From: Pontibacter kalidii
Lineage (GTDB): Bacteria > Bacteroidota > Bacteroidia > Cytophagales > Hymenobacteraceae
Assembly (NCBI RefSeq): GCF_026278245.1
Contig: NZ_CP111079.1
Span: 1,676,501-1,740,500, forward strand
Length of the DNA: 64,000 bases
Direction of reading: 5' to 3'
Position 1 is the first letter of the stretch; each line of letters begins with the position of its first letter. A program made the translations under genes and the position numbers. Below are positions 45,647-53,992 of the stretch, piece after piece. Under the pieces are notes generated by a model, which worked only from the letters and a program-made list of their open reading frames with translations, ran no database searches and was not told where the DNA came from.

Positions 45647-47488
45647 GTGAAAAACCGCATCCTATTCCAGCCCTTATACTTTCTGTTCTGGATACTATAC
45701 TTTATCGTAGCCAGGGCTATTTTTCTTGTTTACCACCTCGACCGCAGCGCTGAACTCACCTCTTCAGATGTATTTCATACTTTTATGTATGGCCTGCGGC
45801 TGGATGCCTCCTTTGCTGCTTACATAAGTATACTGCCATTCCTGCTGTTGCTGCTGATCAGCCTGTGGCCGCGGCTGCAAGTGGGTAAGGTTATCCGCTA
45901 TTATACATTCGTGCTGCTGGCGCTGCTGTCGACACTGCTCACCGTGGACCTGGAGCTTTACAGCCACTGGGGATTCAGGCTGGATACCTCCCCCCTGCAG
46001 TACCTAAACTCCCCGGCCGAAATGGCTGCCTCAGCCGCTACGGCACCCCTGTTCATACTTTTCCTGGTAACGCTGTCGATCTCGGTGGCTTTTATCTTTC
46101 TGTACCGTCGCTTTTTTGACCTGAGAAAGTATAAGATGCCCCAAAACAGGTGGTTATTGGCCGGCGCTTCGTTGGTTTTTGCCGCTCTGCTGGTGCTGCC
46201 GCTGCGCGGCGGCTGGCAGCAGATCCCGATCAACCAGAGCGTGGCCTATTTTTCGGACAAGCCCTTTGCCAACCATGCCGGTTTGAACATGCCCTGGAAC
46301 CTGATGCACGCCCTGCTCAAGTATGAGGAGTCGACCAGCAACCCCTATAAGTATATGCCGGAGGAACAGGCGCAGGAGCTGGTGCAGGAATTATACGCTG
46401 CCGTTTCCACGGACACTACGGAGCAGCTGCTGCGCGTGCAGCAGCCCAACGTGCTGTTCATCATCCTGGAGAGCTACACAGCCAAGTTCGTAGAGAGCCT
46501 TGGGGGCGAGAAGGGCGTAACGCCCAACCTGGACATACTGGCTGCAGAAGGTATAAATTTCACTAACATCTATGCCTCCGGGGAGCGCAGCGAGAAAGGG
46601 ATGGTGGCCCTGCTGAGCGGATATCCGGTGCAAACCACCACCTCTATTATTAAGTACCCAAAGAAAACAGAGAAACTGCCGCAACTGAGCCAGGTGTTCG
46701 AGGCTCAGGGCTACAGCACCAGCTACTATTACGGCGGCGAGCTCGAGTTCGCCAACATCAAGTCATACCTGCGCAACGGCGGCTACGACCGGCTGGTAGA
46801 CAAGTATGATTTCGACCCGAGTACCTATAACTCCAAGTGGGGGGCGCACGACCATGTGCTGTTTGCGCGCGTGCAGCAGGACCTGAAACAGGAAAAGGAG
46901 CCGTTTTTCAGCACCGTTTATACTTTGAGCAGCCACGAGCCCTTCGAAATTCCAATACCGGCCAAATTCCCGGGTACCGGTGAAGAGGCGCAGTTCCGGA
47001 ACAGTGTGTACTATACCGATTGGGCTTTGGGCAAGTTTATAGAAGAGGCAAAGCAACAGGACTGGTGGCAGAACACAGTTGTTGTACTTGCCGCCGACCA
47101 TGGCCATCGTTTTCCCGGCAACGAGCCGAATCACGCCCCGGGTAAGTTCCGAATGCCCTTTATACTTACGGGGGGCGCTTTAGCAAAAGGAGGCATTACG
47201 GTAGAGGGCATCGGCAGCCAAACCGACATTGCCGCCACCTTGCTGGCACTGCTGCAGCTGCCGCACCAGGATTTTGCGTGGAGCCGTAACCTGCTGGCAC
47301 CAAGCTCCTCTCCTTTCGCGTTTTATGTCTACAACGACGGTTTTGGCTACATCACCCCGGAGGGTATTCTGGTTTATGACAACGTGGCCAAACAGCCCAT
47401 TATAAAAGAAGAAGGTGTCACAGAAGAACAACTGAAGAATGGCCAGGCCTACATGCAGTTTTCTTTTGAGGATTTTGTGGGGAAGTGA
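45647..47488 (+). CDS. LTA synthase-like sulfatase / phosphoglycerol transferase
   Basis: This 613-residue inner-membrane protein has about five transmembrane helices in the first ~200 residues and a periplasmic alkaline-phosphatase-fold domain (about 255-560). Metal-site features are PNVLFIILESYTAKFVE (Glu), GERSEKGMVALLSGYP where the nucleophile is expected, and VVVLAADHGHR (Asp-His). The family attaches or transfers phosphoglycerol or phosphoethanolamine to envelope glycans or lipids. In related proteins the nucleophile is Thr; here the equivalent position appears to be Ser in GERSEKG. The start is the GTG at 45647, four nt after a promoter-like box. Gram-negative Bacteroidota often carry such genes without true lipoteichoic acid, so the substrate is open. 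Confidence 0.9.
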   Translation: MKNRILFQPLYFLFWILYFIVARAIFLVYHLDRSAELTSSDVFHTFMYGLRLDASFAAYISILPFLLLLLISLWPRLQVGKVIRYYTFVLLALLSTLLTVDLELYSHWGFRLDTSPLQYLNSPAEMAASAATAPLFILFLVTLSISVAFIFLYRRFFDLRKYKMPQNRWLLAGASLVFAALLVLPLRGGWQQIPINQSVAYFSDKPFANHAGLNMPWNLMHALLKYEESTSNPYKYMPEEQAQELVQELYAAVSTDTTEQLLRVQQPNVLFIILESYTAKFVESLGGEKGVTPNLDILAAEGINFTNIYASGERSEKGMVALLSGYPVQTTTSIIKYPKKTEKLPQLSQVFEAQGYSTSYYYGGELEFANIKSYLRNGGYDRLVDKYDFDPSTYNSKWGAHDHVLFARVQQDLKQEKEPFFSTVYTLSSHEPFEIPIPAKFPGTGEEAQFRNSVYYTDWALGKFIEEAKQQDWWQNTVVVLAADHGHRFPGNEPNHAPGKFRMPFILTGGALAKGGITVEGIGSQTDIAATLLALLQLPHQDFAWSRNLLAPSSSPFAFYVYNDGFGYITPEGILVYDNVAKQPIIKEEGVTEEQLKNGQAYMQFSFEDFVGK

Positions 47489-47603
47489 TCTTTCAGATGC
47501 ACCCTCTCAAGTATAAAGCATCACCGTATAACTTCCGTAAGACACTGATCTGCAAAACACTACATCCTATGCCTTACATTCACTCTTTCACAATAATATT
47601 TCT

Positions 47604-47611
47604 TAACTTTG
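47604..47611 (+). promoter_or_regulatory. -7 promoter box TAACTTTG before mtaB
   Basis: TAACTTTG matches TAnnTTTG and ends 10 nt before the mtaB ATG at 47622. Transcription would leave a leader of only about 4-7 nt. Confidence 0.55.
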
Positions 47612-47621
47612 CCACCTGATT

Positions 47622-48941
47622 ATGAAAAAAGTAGCTTTTTATACCCTAGGATGTAAGCTTAACTACTCCGAAACCAGCACCATCGGGCGAATTTTCCAGG
47701 AGCGGGGTTTTGAGAAGGTGGAGTTTACCGATACACCGGACATCTACGTTATCAATACCTGCTCGGTCACGGATAACGCCGATAAGAAATGTCGCAAGAT
47801 TGTGAAGGAGGCGCTCAAGCACTCTCCGGACGCCTTCATTACCATAGTGGGTTGCTATGCCCAGCTCAAACCGAAGGAAATCTCCGAGATTCCGGGCGTA
47901 GACGCCGTACTGGGGGCCGCCGAGAAGTTTCAGTTGGTGGATATCCTGGAGACATTCGAGAAAAAAGATAAGGCGCAGGTTTTCGCCAGCCCAATCTCGG
48001 AGGCTAACACCTTCCATAACTCCTACTCTTTCGGCGACCGTACCCGCACCTTTCTGAAGGTACAGGACGGCTGCGACTACTCCTGTACCTTCTGCACCAT
48101 CCCGCTGGCGCGCGGCAACAGCCGCTCCGATAGTATCGAGAACGTGGTGCGGTCTGCAAATGAGATTGCGGCGTCTGGCGTAAAAGAAATCGTGCTGACC
48201 GGCGTAAACACCGGCGACTTTGGCATCCAGGACGGACAGCGCGTGGAATCTTTCTTTGAGCTGGTGCAGGAACTGGACAAGGTCGAAGGAATCGATCGTT
48301 TCCGGATTTCTTCCATTGAGCCTAACCTGCTGAAGGATGAGATCATAGCGTTTGTGGCAGGCAGCAAGCGCTTTATGCCGCACTTCCACATTCCGCTGCA
48401 GTCGGGCTCCAACAAGATCCTGAAGCTGATGCGCCGCCGCTACCAGCGCGAGCTCTACGCCGACCGCGTGGCCAAGATAAAAGCGCTGATGCCGCACTGC
48501 TGCATCGGGGTAGACGTGATCGTGGGCTTCCCGGGCGAGACGGAGGAGGATTTCCTGGAGACCTATAACTTCATAAACGGGCTGGATGTGAGCTACCTGC
48601 ACGTGTTTCCCTACTCTGAACGCGAGAACACGCTGGCCCCGGACATGGAGGGCAAGGTAAGTATAAAGGACCGCAACCGCCGTGCCGACATGCTGCGCAT
48701 CCTCTCCGAGAAGAAAAAGCGCCATTTCTATGAACAGCAAATCGGTAGCGAGTTTACGGTGCTCTTCGAGGATGACGTGAAGGACGGCCAGATGGAAGGC
48801 TGGACGGAGAACTACGTGCGCGTGGTAGCCAAGTATGATCCGGTGCTGATAAACGAGACAAAACATGTGCGCCTGACCCAGATCGATGCGCAGGGACTCA
48901 TGGAAGCAGAGGAAACTTTCCAGGAGGTGCTCCGGCATTAG
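47622..48941 (+). CDS. mtaB: tRNA t6A37 methylthiotransferase MtaB
   Basis: MtaB converts t6A to ms2t6A at position 37 of ANN-decoding tRNAs. The 439-residue protein has the UPF0004 domain with cluster ligands Cys11 (TLGCKLN), Cys47 (NTCSVT) and Cys78 (VGCYA). The radical-SAM motif Cys151-x3-Cys155-x2-Cys158 lies in QDGCDYSCTFCTIPLARG, and a C-terminal TRAM domain at about 375-435. TLGCKLNYSE and CTIPLARG distinguish it from MiaB (at 62003). It lies alone with a near-leaderless promoter. Confidence 0.95.
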   Translation: MKKVAFYTLGCKLNYSETSTIGRIFQERGFEKVEFTDTPDIYVINTCSVTDNADKKCRKIVKEALKHSPDAFITIVGCYAQLKPKEISEIPGVDAVLGAAEKFQLVDILETFEKKDKAQVFASPISEANTFHNSYSFGDRTRTFLKVQDGCDYSCTFCTIPLARGNSRSDSIENVVRSANEIAASGVKEIVLTGVNTGDFGIQDGQRVESFFELVQELDKVEGIDRFRISSIEPNLLKDEIIAFVAGSKRFMPHFHIPLQSGSNKILKLMRRRYQRELYADRVAKIKALMPHCCIGVDVIVGFPGETEEDFLETYNFINGLDVSYLHVFPYSERENTLAPDMEGKVSIKDRNRRADMLRILSEKKKRHFYEQQIGSEFTVLFEDDVKDGQMEGWTENYVRVVAKYDPVLINETKHVRLTQIDAQGLMEAEETFQEVLRH

Positions 48942-49008
48942 GTTTTTGCCTGGGAAATGGTTTATATTTAAGCTGCGAAATCTTCCAACAAACAAATTAA
49001 GATAAAGC

Positions 49009-49632
49009 GTGAAAGTTTTAAAAATGACATTAGGGTTGGCTGCCGCCTCTGCCATGATGGTAGCCTGCAATCAAAACCCCACTAACGGCACTACTGCCGC
49101 TTCTGCCAACACAGAGACAGCCGTTAGTAAGCCGGATATCGTGTATGTGAATTCTGACTCCCTGCTGGCCAACTACGAATACTTTAAGGATGTACGCACC
49201 CGCCTGCAGACCAAAGCCGAGCAGAAGGAGAAGGACCTGCGTACCCAGGCCGAGTCGTTTCAGAAAGAAGTACAGCGCTTTCAGCAGAATGCCGGCGGCA
49301 TGACGCAGCAGCAGGCACAAGCCACTGAGCAACGCCTGATGCAAAAGCAGCAGCAACTGCAGGCCCTGCAGCAGAGCTCTGGCAACGAGCTGATGACGGA
49401 GGAGTCTGAGGAGATGAAGAAGATCTACGACCGCGTGGAGGAGTACCTCAAGCAGTTGAGCAACGAAGAAGGCTATAAGATGGTGCTAACTTACCAGCGT
49501 GGCAACAGCGCCATCCTGTACGGCGACTCTACCCTAGACATCACTTCCAGCGTAGTATCTGCCCTGAACAAGAATTACGAGTCTGAGAAAGCCGCGGCTG
49601 ACAAGAAAAAAGAAGCAGAAAAGAAGAAGTAA
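49009..49632 (+). CDS. OmpH/Skp-like lipoprotein
   Basis: This 207-residue periplasmic chaperone-like protein of the OmpH/Skp family begins with a lipobox (AAASAMMVAC, Cys20). The mature part starts DIVYVNSDSLLANYEYFKDVRTRLQTKAEQKEKDL and forms a long Gln-rich coiled coil (about 65-150; EVQRFQQNAGGMTQQQAQATEQRLMQKQQQLQAL), then GYKMVLTYQRGNSAILYGDSTLDITSSVVSALN, the family's C-terminal signature, and a Lys-rich tail. Skp-type proteins carry outer-membrane proteins across the periplasm, but this one is membrane-tethered and lies away from bamA. The start is GTG at 49009. Confidence 0.88.
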   Translation: MKVLKMTLGLAAASAMMVACNQNPTNGTTAASANTETAVSKPDIVYVNSDSLLANYEYFKDVRTRLQTKAEQKEKDLRTQAESFQKEVQRFQQNAGGMTQQQAQATEQRLMQKQQQLQALQQSSGNELMTEESEEMKKIYDRVEEYLKQLSNEEGYKMVLTYQRGNSAILYGDSTLDITSSVVSALNKNYESEKAAADKKKEAEKKK

Positions 49633-49657
49633 GCTTTTGACATACTCATACCAACAG

Positions 49658-49692
49658 AAAAGCCTGCAACTTGATTGTTGCAGGCTTTATTT
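49658..49692 (+). terminator. intrinsic terminator after the OmpH-like gene
   Basis: AAAGCCTGCAAC and GTTGCAGGCTTT form a 12-bp perfect stem with a 6-nt loop and T-rich tail. Confidence 0.85.
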
Positions 49693-49796
49693 TGTAATCT
49701 TGAATTGTAGAACCTGCTGTGCTCAGTCTTTGCATGAGCTCAGTAAAAGTATAGATGACACTAAGCCATCAAAAGAAATAATTTAAGTTCAAAAGG

Positions 49797-50387
49797 GTGA
49801 GAAAGCATGTTGCTAGTAGGTTAATCGCATTTTTATTTATCCATCCCTTTCTAATTGGTTGTGTTAATGATAGTAAAAAAGAGAGTATTAGTTTGCTTAG
49901 ACCTGAATGTGTTGTTGAGGCTATTATGGACACTTATCCAACCCAACTTAAAGAAGGAGAATTACCAAGACCAAGAATAGGGCCGTACCCGTTTACTGTT
50001 AAAGCAATTTATAAAAATGATAGTTTTCGGATTGTTAGCTATGATCTATGGCACCTTGTTAGAATAGCTGAAACTAATAATCATCCTACAGATTCAATGG
50101 CAATCGCTTCTCTTGTTAAAGGAAAATCAGAGTTTATATTAGACAATGTCAGTATTACTAATGTTACCATTGTTGAACCAAGTGTAATGATTGACTCAAT
50201 TAGAGCCAAGGGTAAAGACTTTACCATAAGTCATTTTTTCGGAGAAAATGGATGGCAAAAAATACCAATTAACAAAAAAGATATGGCTTATTTAATTGAC
50301 GTACTCTTAGATTGGAATATATTATTATCCTTTGACGATGTTGGCGGTTTTTATAGAGTTAACCAAAGATGCATAGGATCATTATGA
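49797..50387 (+). CDS. AT-rich orphan lipoprotein, unknown function
   Basis: This is a 196-residue predicted lipoprotein: hydrophobic leader to residue 20, then IGC with lipidated Cys22 (FLIGC). The mature part contains VVEAIMDTYPTQLKEGELPRPRIGPYPFTVKAIYKNDSFRI and no domain I recognise. Base composition is far more AT-rich than the neighbouring genes, and it carries no AAGTATA motif, so it may be acquired. It faces the ABC permease gene convergently with only 18 bp between stops. The start is the GTG at 49797. Confidence 0.72.
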   Translation: MRKHVASRLIAFLFIHPFLIGCVNDSKKESISLLRPECVVEAIMDTYPTQLKEGELPRPRIGPYPFTVKAIYKNDSFRIVSYDLWHLVRIAETNNHPTDSMAIASLVKGKSEFILDNVSITNVTIVEPSVMIDSIRAKGKDFTISHFFGENGWQKIPINKKDMAYLIDVLLDWNILLSFDDVGGFYRVNQRCIGSL

Positions 50388-50405
50388 GAATTAAAGCGAA
50401 CTCTC

Positions 50406-51653
50406 CTACTCATACCGCAAAGACTCAATCGGATCCAGTTTTGAGGCCTTATAAGCCGGGTAATAACCGGAGATAACGCCAACCAGGACACAAATCGTAA
50501 GGCCAACAAACACCCATAACCACGGCACGAAGAACCCTCCTCCTCCCTGCGTAATAAGCGAGGAGATACCATTGCCCATCAAGATTCCTAGTAAAATACC
50601 TGCCAGGCCGCCCAGCACGCAGATCACAATGGCCTCGATCAGGAACTGCTGCCGGATCTGAAAGGAAGTTGCCCCCAGCGCCTTCCGCACGCCGATCTCC
50701 CGGGTACGCTCGTTCACCGAAACCATCATGATGTTCATCAGACCAACCGAAGCACCCAGCAAGGTGATAAAGCCTATAACCCCGCCGCCAATCTTGAGGT
50801 AACCTGATATCTCATCCAGGCTTTGCACCAGGGAGTCTGACCGGCGAATCTCAAAGGAGTCCTCTTGCCCAAGTCCATCTTGGCGGATATTACGCATCGT
50901 GCCGGTGGCCTCCCCCATTACATAGTTCAGTTCATCCGCCCGGTAAATGGCTGTTTTTATATCGTAGTTCAGCTGTGCATTGCCGGTGCGGGGTATCTGG
51001 CGGCCGGTCTCCAGGGGTATGAGTATGCGTCTGTCGCTGCTCCCACCCATACTGCTGCCGGCCTTCTCCATCTGGCCCACAATCTTGAACCTACGACCCA
51101 GAAAGGAGATATACTCTCCGAGGGCATCTTTATTTTTGAAAAGCGTTGTGGCAAGCTCGTTGCCAATGATCGCCACGTTTGTGCCCTGCTCCTGCTCGAA
51201 GGTTGAAAAATCGCGGCCTTTTGCCAGGTTCAGGTTGTTGTTGAGCATGTAATTCTCGTCTGCACCTACAATGTTGATGTTCGGGTTGGTCTTTTCCGTC
51301 TCGCTCTTCACCACTGTGGCGCCCGACACATAGGCAGAAAGGCTGACGCGCGCCTCGTCCTGCATCTGGCTTTTATACTGCATGGCTTGCTCGTAGGAGA
51401 TGTTGGGGTATACTTTCTCCACGCGCCCGCCTTGGCTCCCACGGTTGTTCATCCCTTTTCTTCGGATGTCAAAGGAGTTGGCACCCAGGTTTGCGAAGGT
51501 CTGGGTGAGCGACTGCTTCATGCCGTCCACCGCCGTGAGTATACCCACCAGCGACATGATACCAATAGAGATGATCAGGCCCGTGAGCACGGTGCGGAGC
51601 AGGTTGCTTTGAATGGCCCGGAGGCCCTCTAAAATATTTTCGAGTAGGTTCAT
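50406..51653 (-). CDS. ABC transporter permease (MacB/FtsX family)
   Basis: This is a 415-residue inner-membrane protein with the MacB topology: one helix near residues 20-45 ([22 protein letters not shown]), a periplasmic domain (about 50-280), and three C-terminal helices (about 290-405). These contain [37 protein letters not shown] and [19 protein letters not shown]. MacB_PCD and FtsX signatures are clear, e.g. [17 protein letters not shown]. No ATPase or membrane-fusion gene adjoins, so its partner is encoded elsewhere. Cargo unknown; homologues handle peptides, lipoproteins or macrolides. Confidence 0.92.
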   Translation of the reverse strand: MNLLENILEGLRAIQSNLLRTVLTGLIISIGIMSLVGILTAVDGMKQSLTQTFANLGANSFDIRRKGMNNRGSQGGRVEKVYPNISYEQAMQYKSQMQDEARVSLSAYVSGATVVKSETEKTNPNINIVGADENYMLNNNLNLAKGRDFSTFEQEQGTNVAIIGNELATTLFKNKDALGEYISFLGRRFKIVGQMEKAGSSMGGSSDRRILIPLETGRQIPRTGNAQLNYDIKTAIYRADELNYVMGEATGTMRNIRQDGLGQEDSFEIRRSDSLVQSLDEISGYLKIGGGVIGFITLLGASVGLMNIMMVSVNERTREIGVRKALGATSFQIRQQFLIEAIVICVLGGLAGILLGILMGNGISSLITQGGGGFFVPWLWVFVGLTICVLVGVISGYYPAYKASKLDPIESLRYE

Positions 51654-51786
51654 CGGTTGAAAAGATGTGCGCTTTTGTTATCTTTTACGTTAAGTATAAA
51701 AATCACCACGCTGCTTCTAAGATAGTGGCATTTTCTGAAAAAAGAACCACTTTTATACAGTCGATTACTTTTTAAAGACAAACCAG

Positions 51787-53052
51787 ATGTTTTTCCGCAC
51801 CACTGCACTAATACTTTGCCTGCTTACCCTATACTTTCCAGTCCTGGCAAGCACCATTCTGGTGCCGATGGATGAGGCGCAGAAAGACCACTTGAAGTCC
51901 TACGGCATCGCGTATTGGGTGCTGGGCCAAAACGTGCCCGTAGACTGGCTACTCAATTACCGCGGCGGAAGCTTCGCCTTCAACCACATGCCGCAACTGG
52001 AGAACGAGCTGATCGTGCGCGGTGTGAGCTATACCGTTATCTCGGACGCGCAGTACAATGGCATCCTGACGGAGATCGGCGCCCCGGAGGCGAATATGGA
52101 CATCATGAAGCTGGAGAAGGTGCCCAAAGTGGCGGTATACTCCCCTAAATCGAAGATGCCCTGGGATGATGCCGTGACCCTGGTGCTGACGTATGCGGAG
52201 ATCCCCTACGATGTGATCTATGACAAGGAGATTGTACAGGACCAGCTGCCAAAGTATGACTGGCTGCACCTGCACCACGAGGACTTTACCGGGCAGTATG
52301 GTAAGTTCTACGCCAGCTACCGCCACTACCCCTGGTACCAGGAACAGCAGCGCGAGTCGGAGGAGTCGGCCAAGGAGTTGGGATTTGCGAAGGTGTCGCA
52401 GCTGAAGATGGCAGTAGTGAACAAGATCAAAGACTTCACAGCGGGCGGCGGCTTCCTGTTTGCCATGTGCTCTGCCACCGACACCTATGATATTGCCCTG
52501 GCTGCCGAGGGCGTGGACATTGTGGAAGCTATGTTCGATGGGGATGCCGCGGACCCGAACGCGCAAAGCAAGCTGGACTACAGCAAAACCTTTGCTTTCC
52601 AGGACTTCACGATATCCCGCAACCCGCTAGAGTATGAGTACTCCGACATCGACATGCAGCCGCAAGAGCGCCCGGTAAATGAAGCGAATGACTATTTCCA
52701 GCTGTTCACCTTCTCCGCCAAGTGGGACCCCATCCCAACCATGCTCACGCAGAACCATGTTAAGACCATCAAGGGCTTTATGGGCCAGACCACAGCGTTC
52801 CGGAAAAGGCTGGTAAAACCGGAGGTGGTGGTAATGGGCGAGAACAAGGAGCTGGGCGAGATACGCTACATGCACGGCACCTATGCCCGCGGCACCTGGA
52901 CCTTCTACGGAGGCCACGACCCGGAAGACTACCAGCACCTGGTGGGCGAAGACCCCACGGACTTGACCCTGCACCCTAACTCCCCAGGCTATCGCCTTAT
53001 CCTGAACAATATCCTCTTCCCGGCAGCCAAAAAGAAGAAGCAGAAAACTTGA
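51787..53052 (+). CDS. exported protein often labelled asparagine synthetase B
   Basis: This is a 421-residue exported protein with a signal peptide (about 1-21, ending LA-S). Its C-terminal part has VNKIKDFTAGGGFLFAMCSATDTYDIALAAEGVDIVEAMFDGD and YMHGTYARGTWTFYGGHDPEDYQHLVGEDP, which resemble a ThuA/GATase1-like or DUF4159-like fold. Genomes of this order usually carry it under the name asparagine synthetase B, but I see neither an N-terminal Cys2 glutaminase nor the SGG-x-DS ATP-pyrophosphatase motif, and the protein is exported. The annotation is therefore doubtful. I regard the function as unknown, possibly periplasmic or surface-exposed. Confidence 0.75.
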   Translation: MFFRTTALILCLLTLYFPVLASTILVPMDEAQKDHLKSYGIAYWVLGQNVPVDWLLNYRGGSFAFNHMPQLENELIVRGVSYTVISDAQYNGILTEIGAPEANMDIMKLEKVPKVAVYSPKSKMPWDDAVTLVLTYAEIPYDVIYDKEIVQDQLPKYDWLHLHHEDFTGQYGKFYASYRHYPWYQEQQRESEESAKELGFAKVSQLKMAVVNKIKDFTAGGGFLFAMCSATDTYDIALAAEGVDIVEAMFDGDAADPNAQSKLDYSKTFAFQDFTISRNPLEYEYSDIDMQPQERPVNEANDYFQLFTFSAKWDPIPTMLTQNHVKTIKGFMGQTTAFRKRLVKPEVVVMGENKELGEIRYMHGTYARGTWTFYGGHDPEDYQHLVGEDPTDLTLHPNSPGYRLILNNILFPAAKKKKQKT

Positions 53053-53105
53053 TTTCAATTATCAGTTTACAATGAACAACTATCAATGTAAGGAAACATA
53101 AAAAA

Positions 53106-53136
53106 CAAAGGCCTGTGAAACCGTCACAAGCCTTTG
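53106..53136. terminator. hairpin terminator
   Basis: CAAAGGC-TGTGA pairs with TCACA-GCCTTTG around a short loop with one internal mismatch. It lies between convergent genes (51787 and 53172). Confidence 0.65.
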
Positions 53137-53171
53137 TTTAAATTATTGATACTTGATCTCTGCTAAATGTT

Positions 53172-53780
53172 CTAGTGCATCCTGTCGGGGCGGGGCTCCA
53201 GGTTACGGATGATGTCGGCTTCGATGGCGAGGAGCTCCTTCAGGCGGGCGTCCACCTCCTCGGCGGGCATGTACTCTTTGGCCAGCTTTACAAAGCTAAC
53301 ATAGTGCCCAGCCTCTGACACCATCAGCTCGTAGTAGAACTTCTGCAGCTCCTCGTCCTGGATGTTCTTCCAAAGTAGCTTGAAGCGCTCGCAGCTGCGC
53401 GCCTCGATCAGGGCGTTTACCAGCAGGTGGTCCATGAGCTGGCGCTCGCGTTTGTTTCCCTTCCGGATGTGCTTTGTCAGCTCCACCACATACTCATCCG
53501 GCCGGTTGCGGCCCAGTCCGTAACCGCGTTTCTTCAGTTGCTCCAGCACGCGCTCAAAGTGGGTCCACTCCTCGGCCACCAGCTCCGTCATTTCCTCTAC
53601 CAGCCGCTCCTTGTCGGGGTACTTCACGATAAGCGAGATGCCGGAAGTGGCGGCCTTTTGCTCGCAATAGGCATGGTCCACCAGGATCTCCTCAATGTTC
53701 TTCTCGGCAATATTTACCCAACGCGGGTCGGTAGGCAGCTCCAGGCGAAGTATGGTTTTGGTCGGTTGAGTAGCAGACAT
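53172..53780 (-). CDS. miaE: tRNA-(ms2io6A)-hydroxylase
   Basis: MiaE hydroxylates the isopentenyl group of ms2i6A at tRNA position 37, an oxygen-dependent di-iron reaction. The 202-residue ferritin-like protein has helices with the iron ligands in ILVDHAYCEQKAATSG (Glu/His), ELVAEEWTHFERVL (Glu and Glu-x-x-His), LLVNALIEARSCERF, and LMVSEAGHYVSFVKLA (Glu-x-x-His). The frame runs upstream to 53891 through a repeat, but ATG at 53780 (MSATQPTKTIL) is the better start. MiaB, which makes its substrate, is at 62003. Confidence 0.93.
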   Translation of the reverse strand: MSATQPTKTILRLELPTDPRWVNIAEKNIEEILVDHAYCEQKAATSGISLIVKYPDKERLVEEMTELVAEEWTHFERVLEQLKKRGYGLGRNRPDEYVVELTKHIRKGNKRERQLMDHLLVNALIEARSCERFKLLWKNIQDEELQKFYYELMVSEAGHYVSFVKLAKEYMPAEEVDARLKELLAIEADIIRNLEPRPDRMH

Positions 53781-53784
53781 GGGT

Positions 53785-53815
53785 GTATAATTTTGAATGA
53801 GTGAATAAGTGGATA
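53785..53815. repeat. GAATGAGTGAATAAGTGGAT repeat
   Basis: A stretch containing ATAATTTTGAATGAGTGAAT lies directly upstream of miaE. It nearly equals the left end of the 61757-61928 element (ATAATTTTGAATGAGTGAAT), which overlaps the pabB stop. This supports a dispersed mobile-like repeat family. Confidence 0.7.
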
Positions 53816-53992
53816 TGTAAATGAGGTAACGTGCGGGAAAAAGGTTTTCTCCTCCTGCGCCGGCACCGCGATACGCTGCATCTTGCCGCAAGTATAAGAT
53901 CTCTCAGGTAGTGAAGTATAGGCTCGCCATTTGTGCTGAGGCCAGGGCACTAATTTCCGCATCCATAACGAACAATTATCAATCAATAATTA

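Noticed and set aside
47646..49070. A 474-codon open frame antisense to mtaB (and similar long antisense frames opposite addA, ispG and leuS)
   Set aside because: They mirror a GC-rich gene on the other strand, show no domain resemblance and have shadow-like composition; the mtaB reading is certain.
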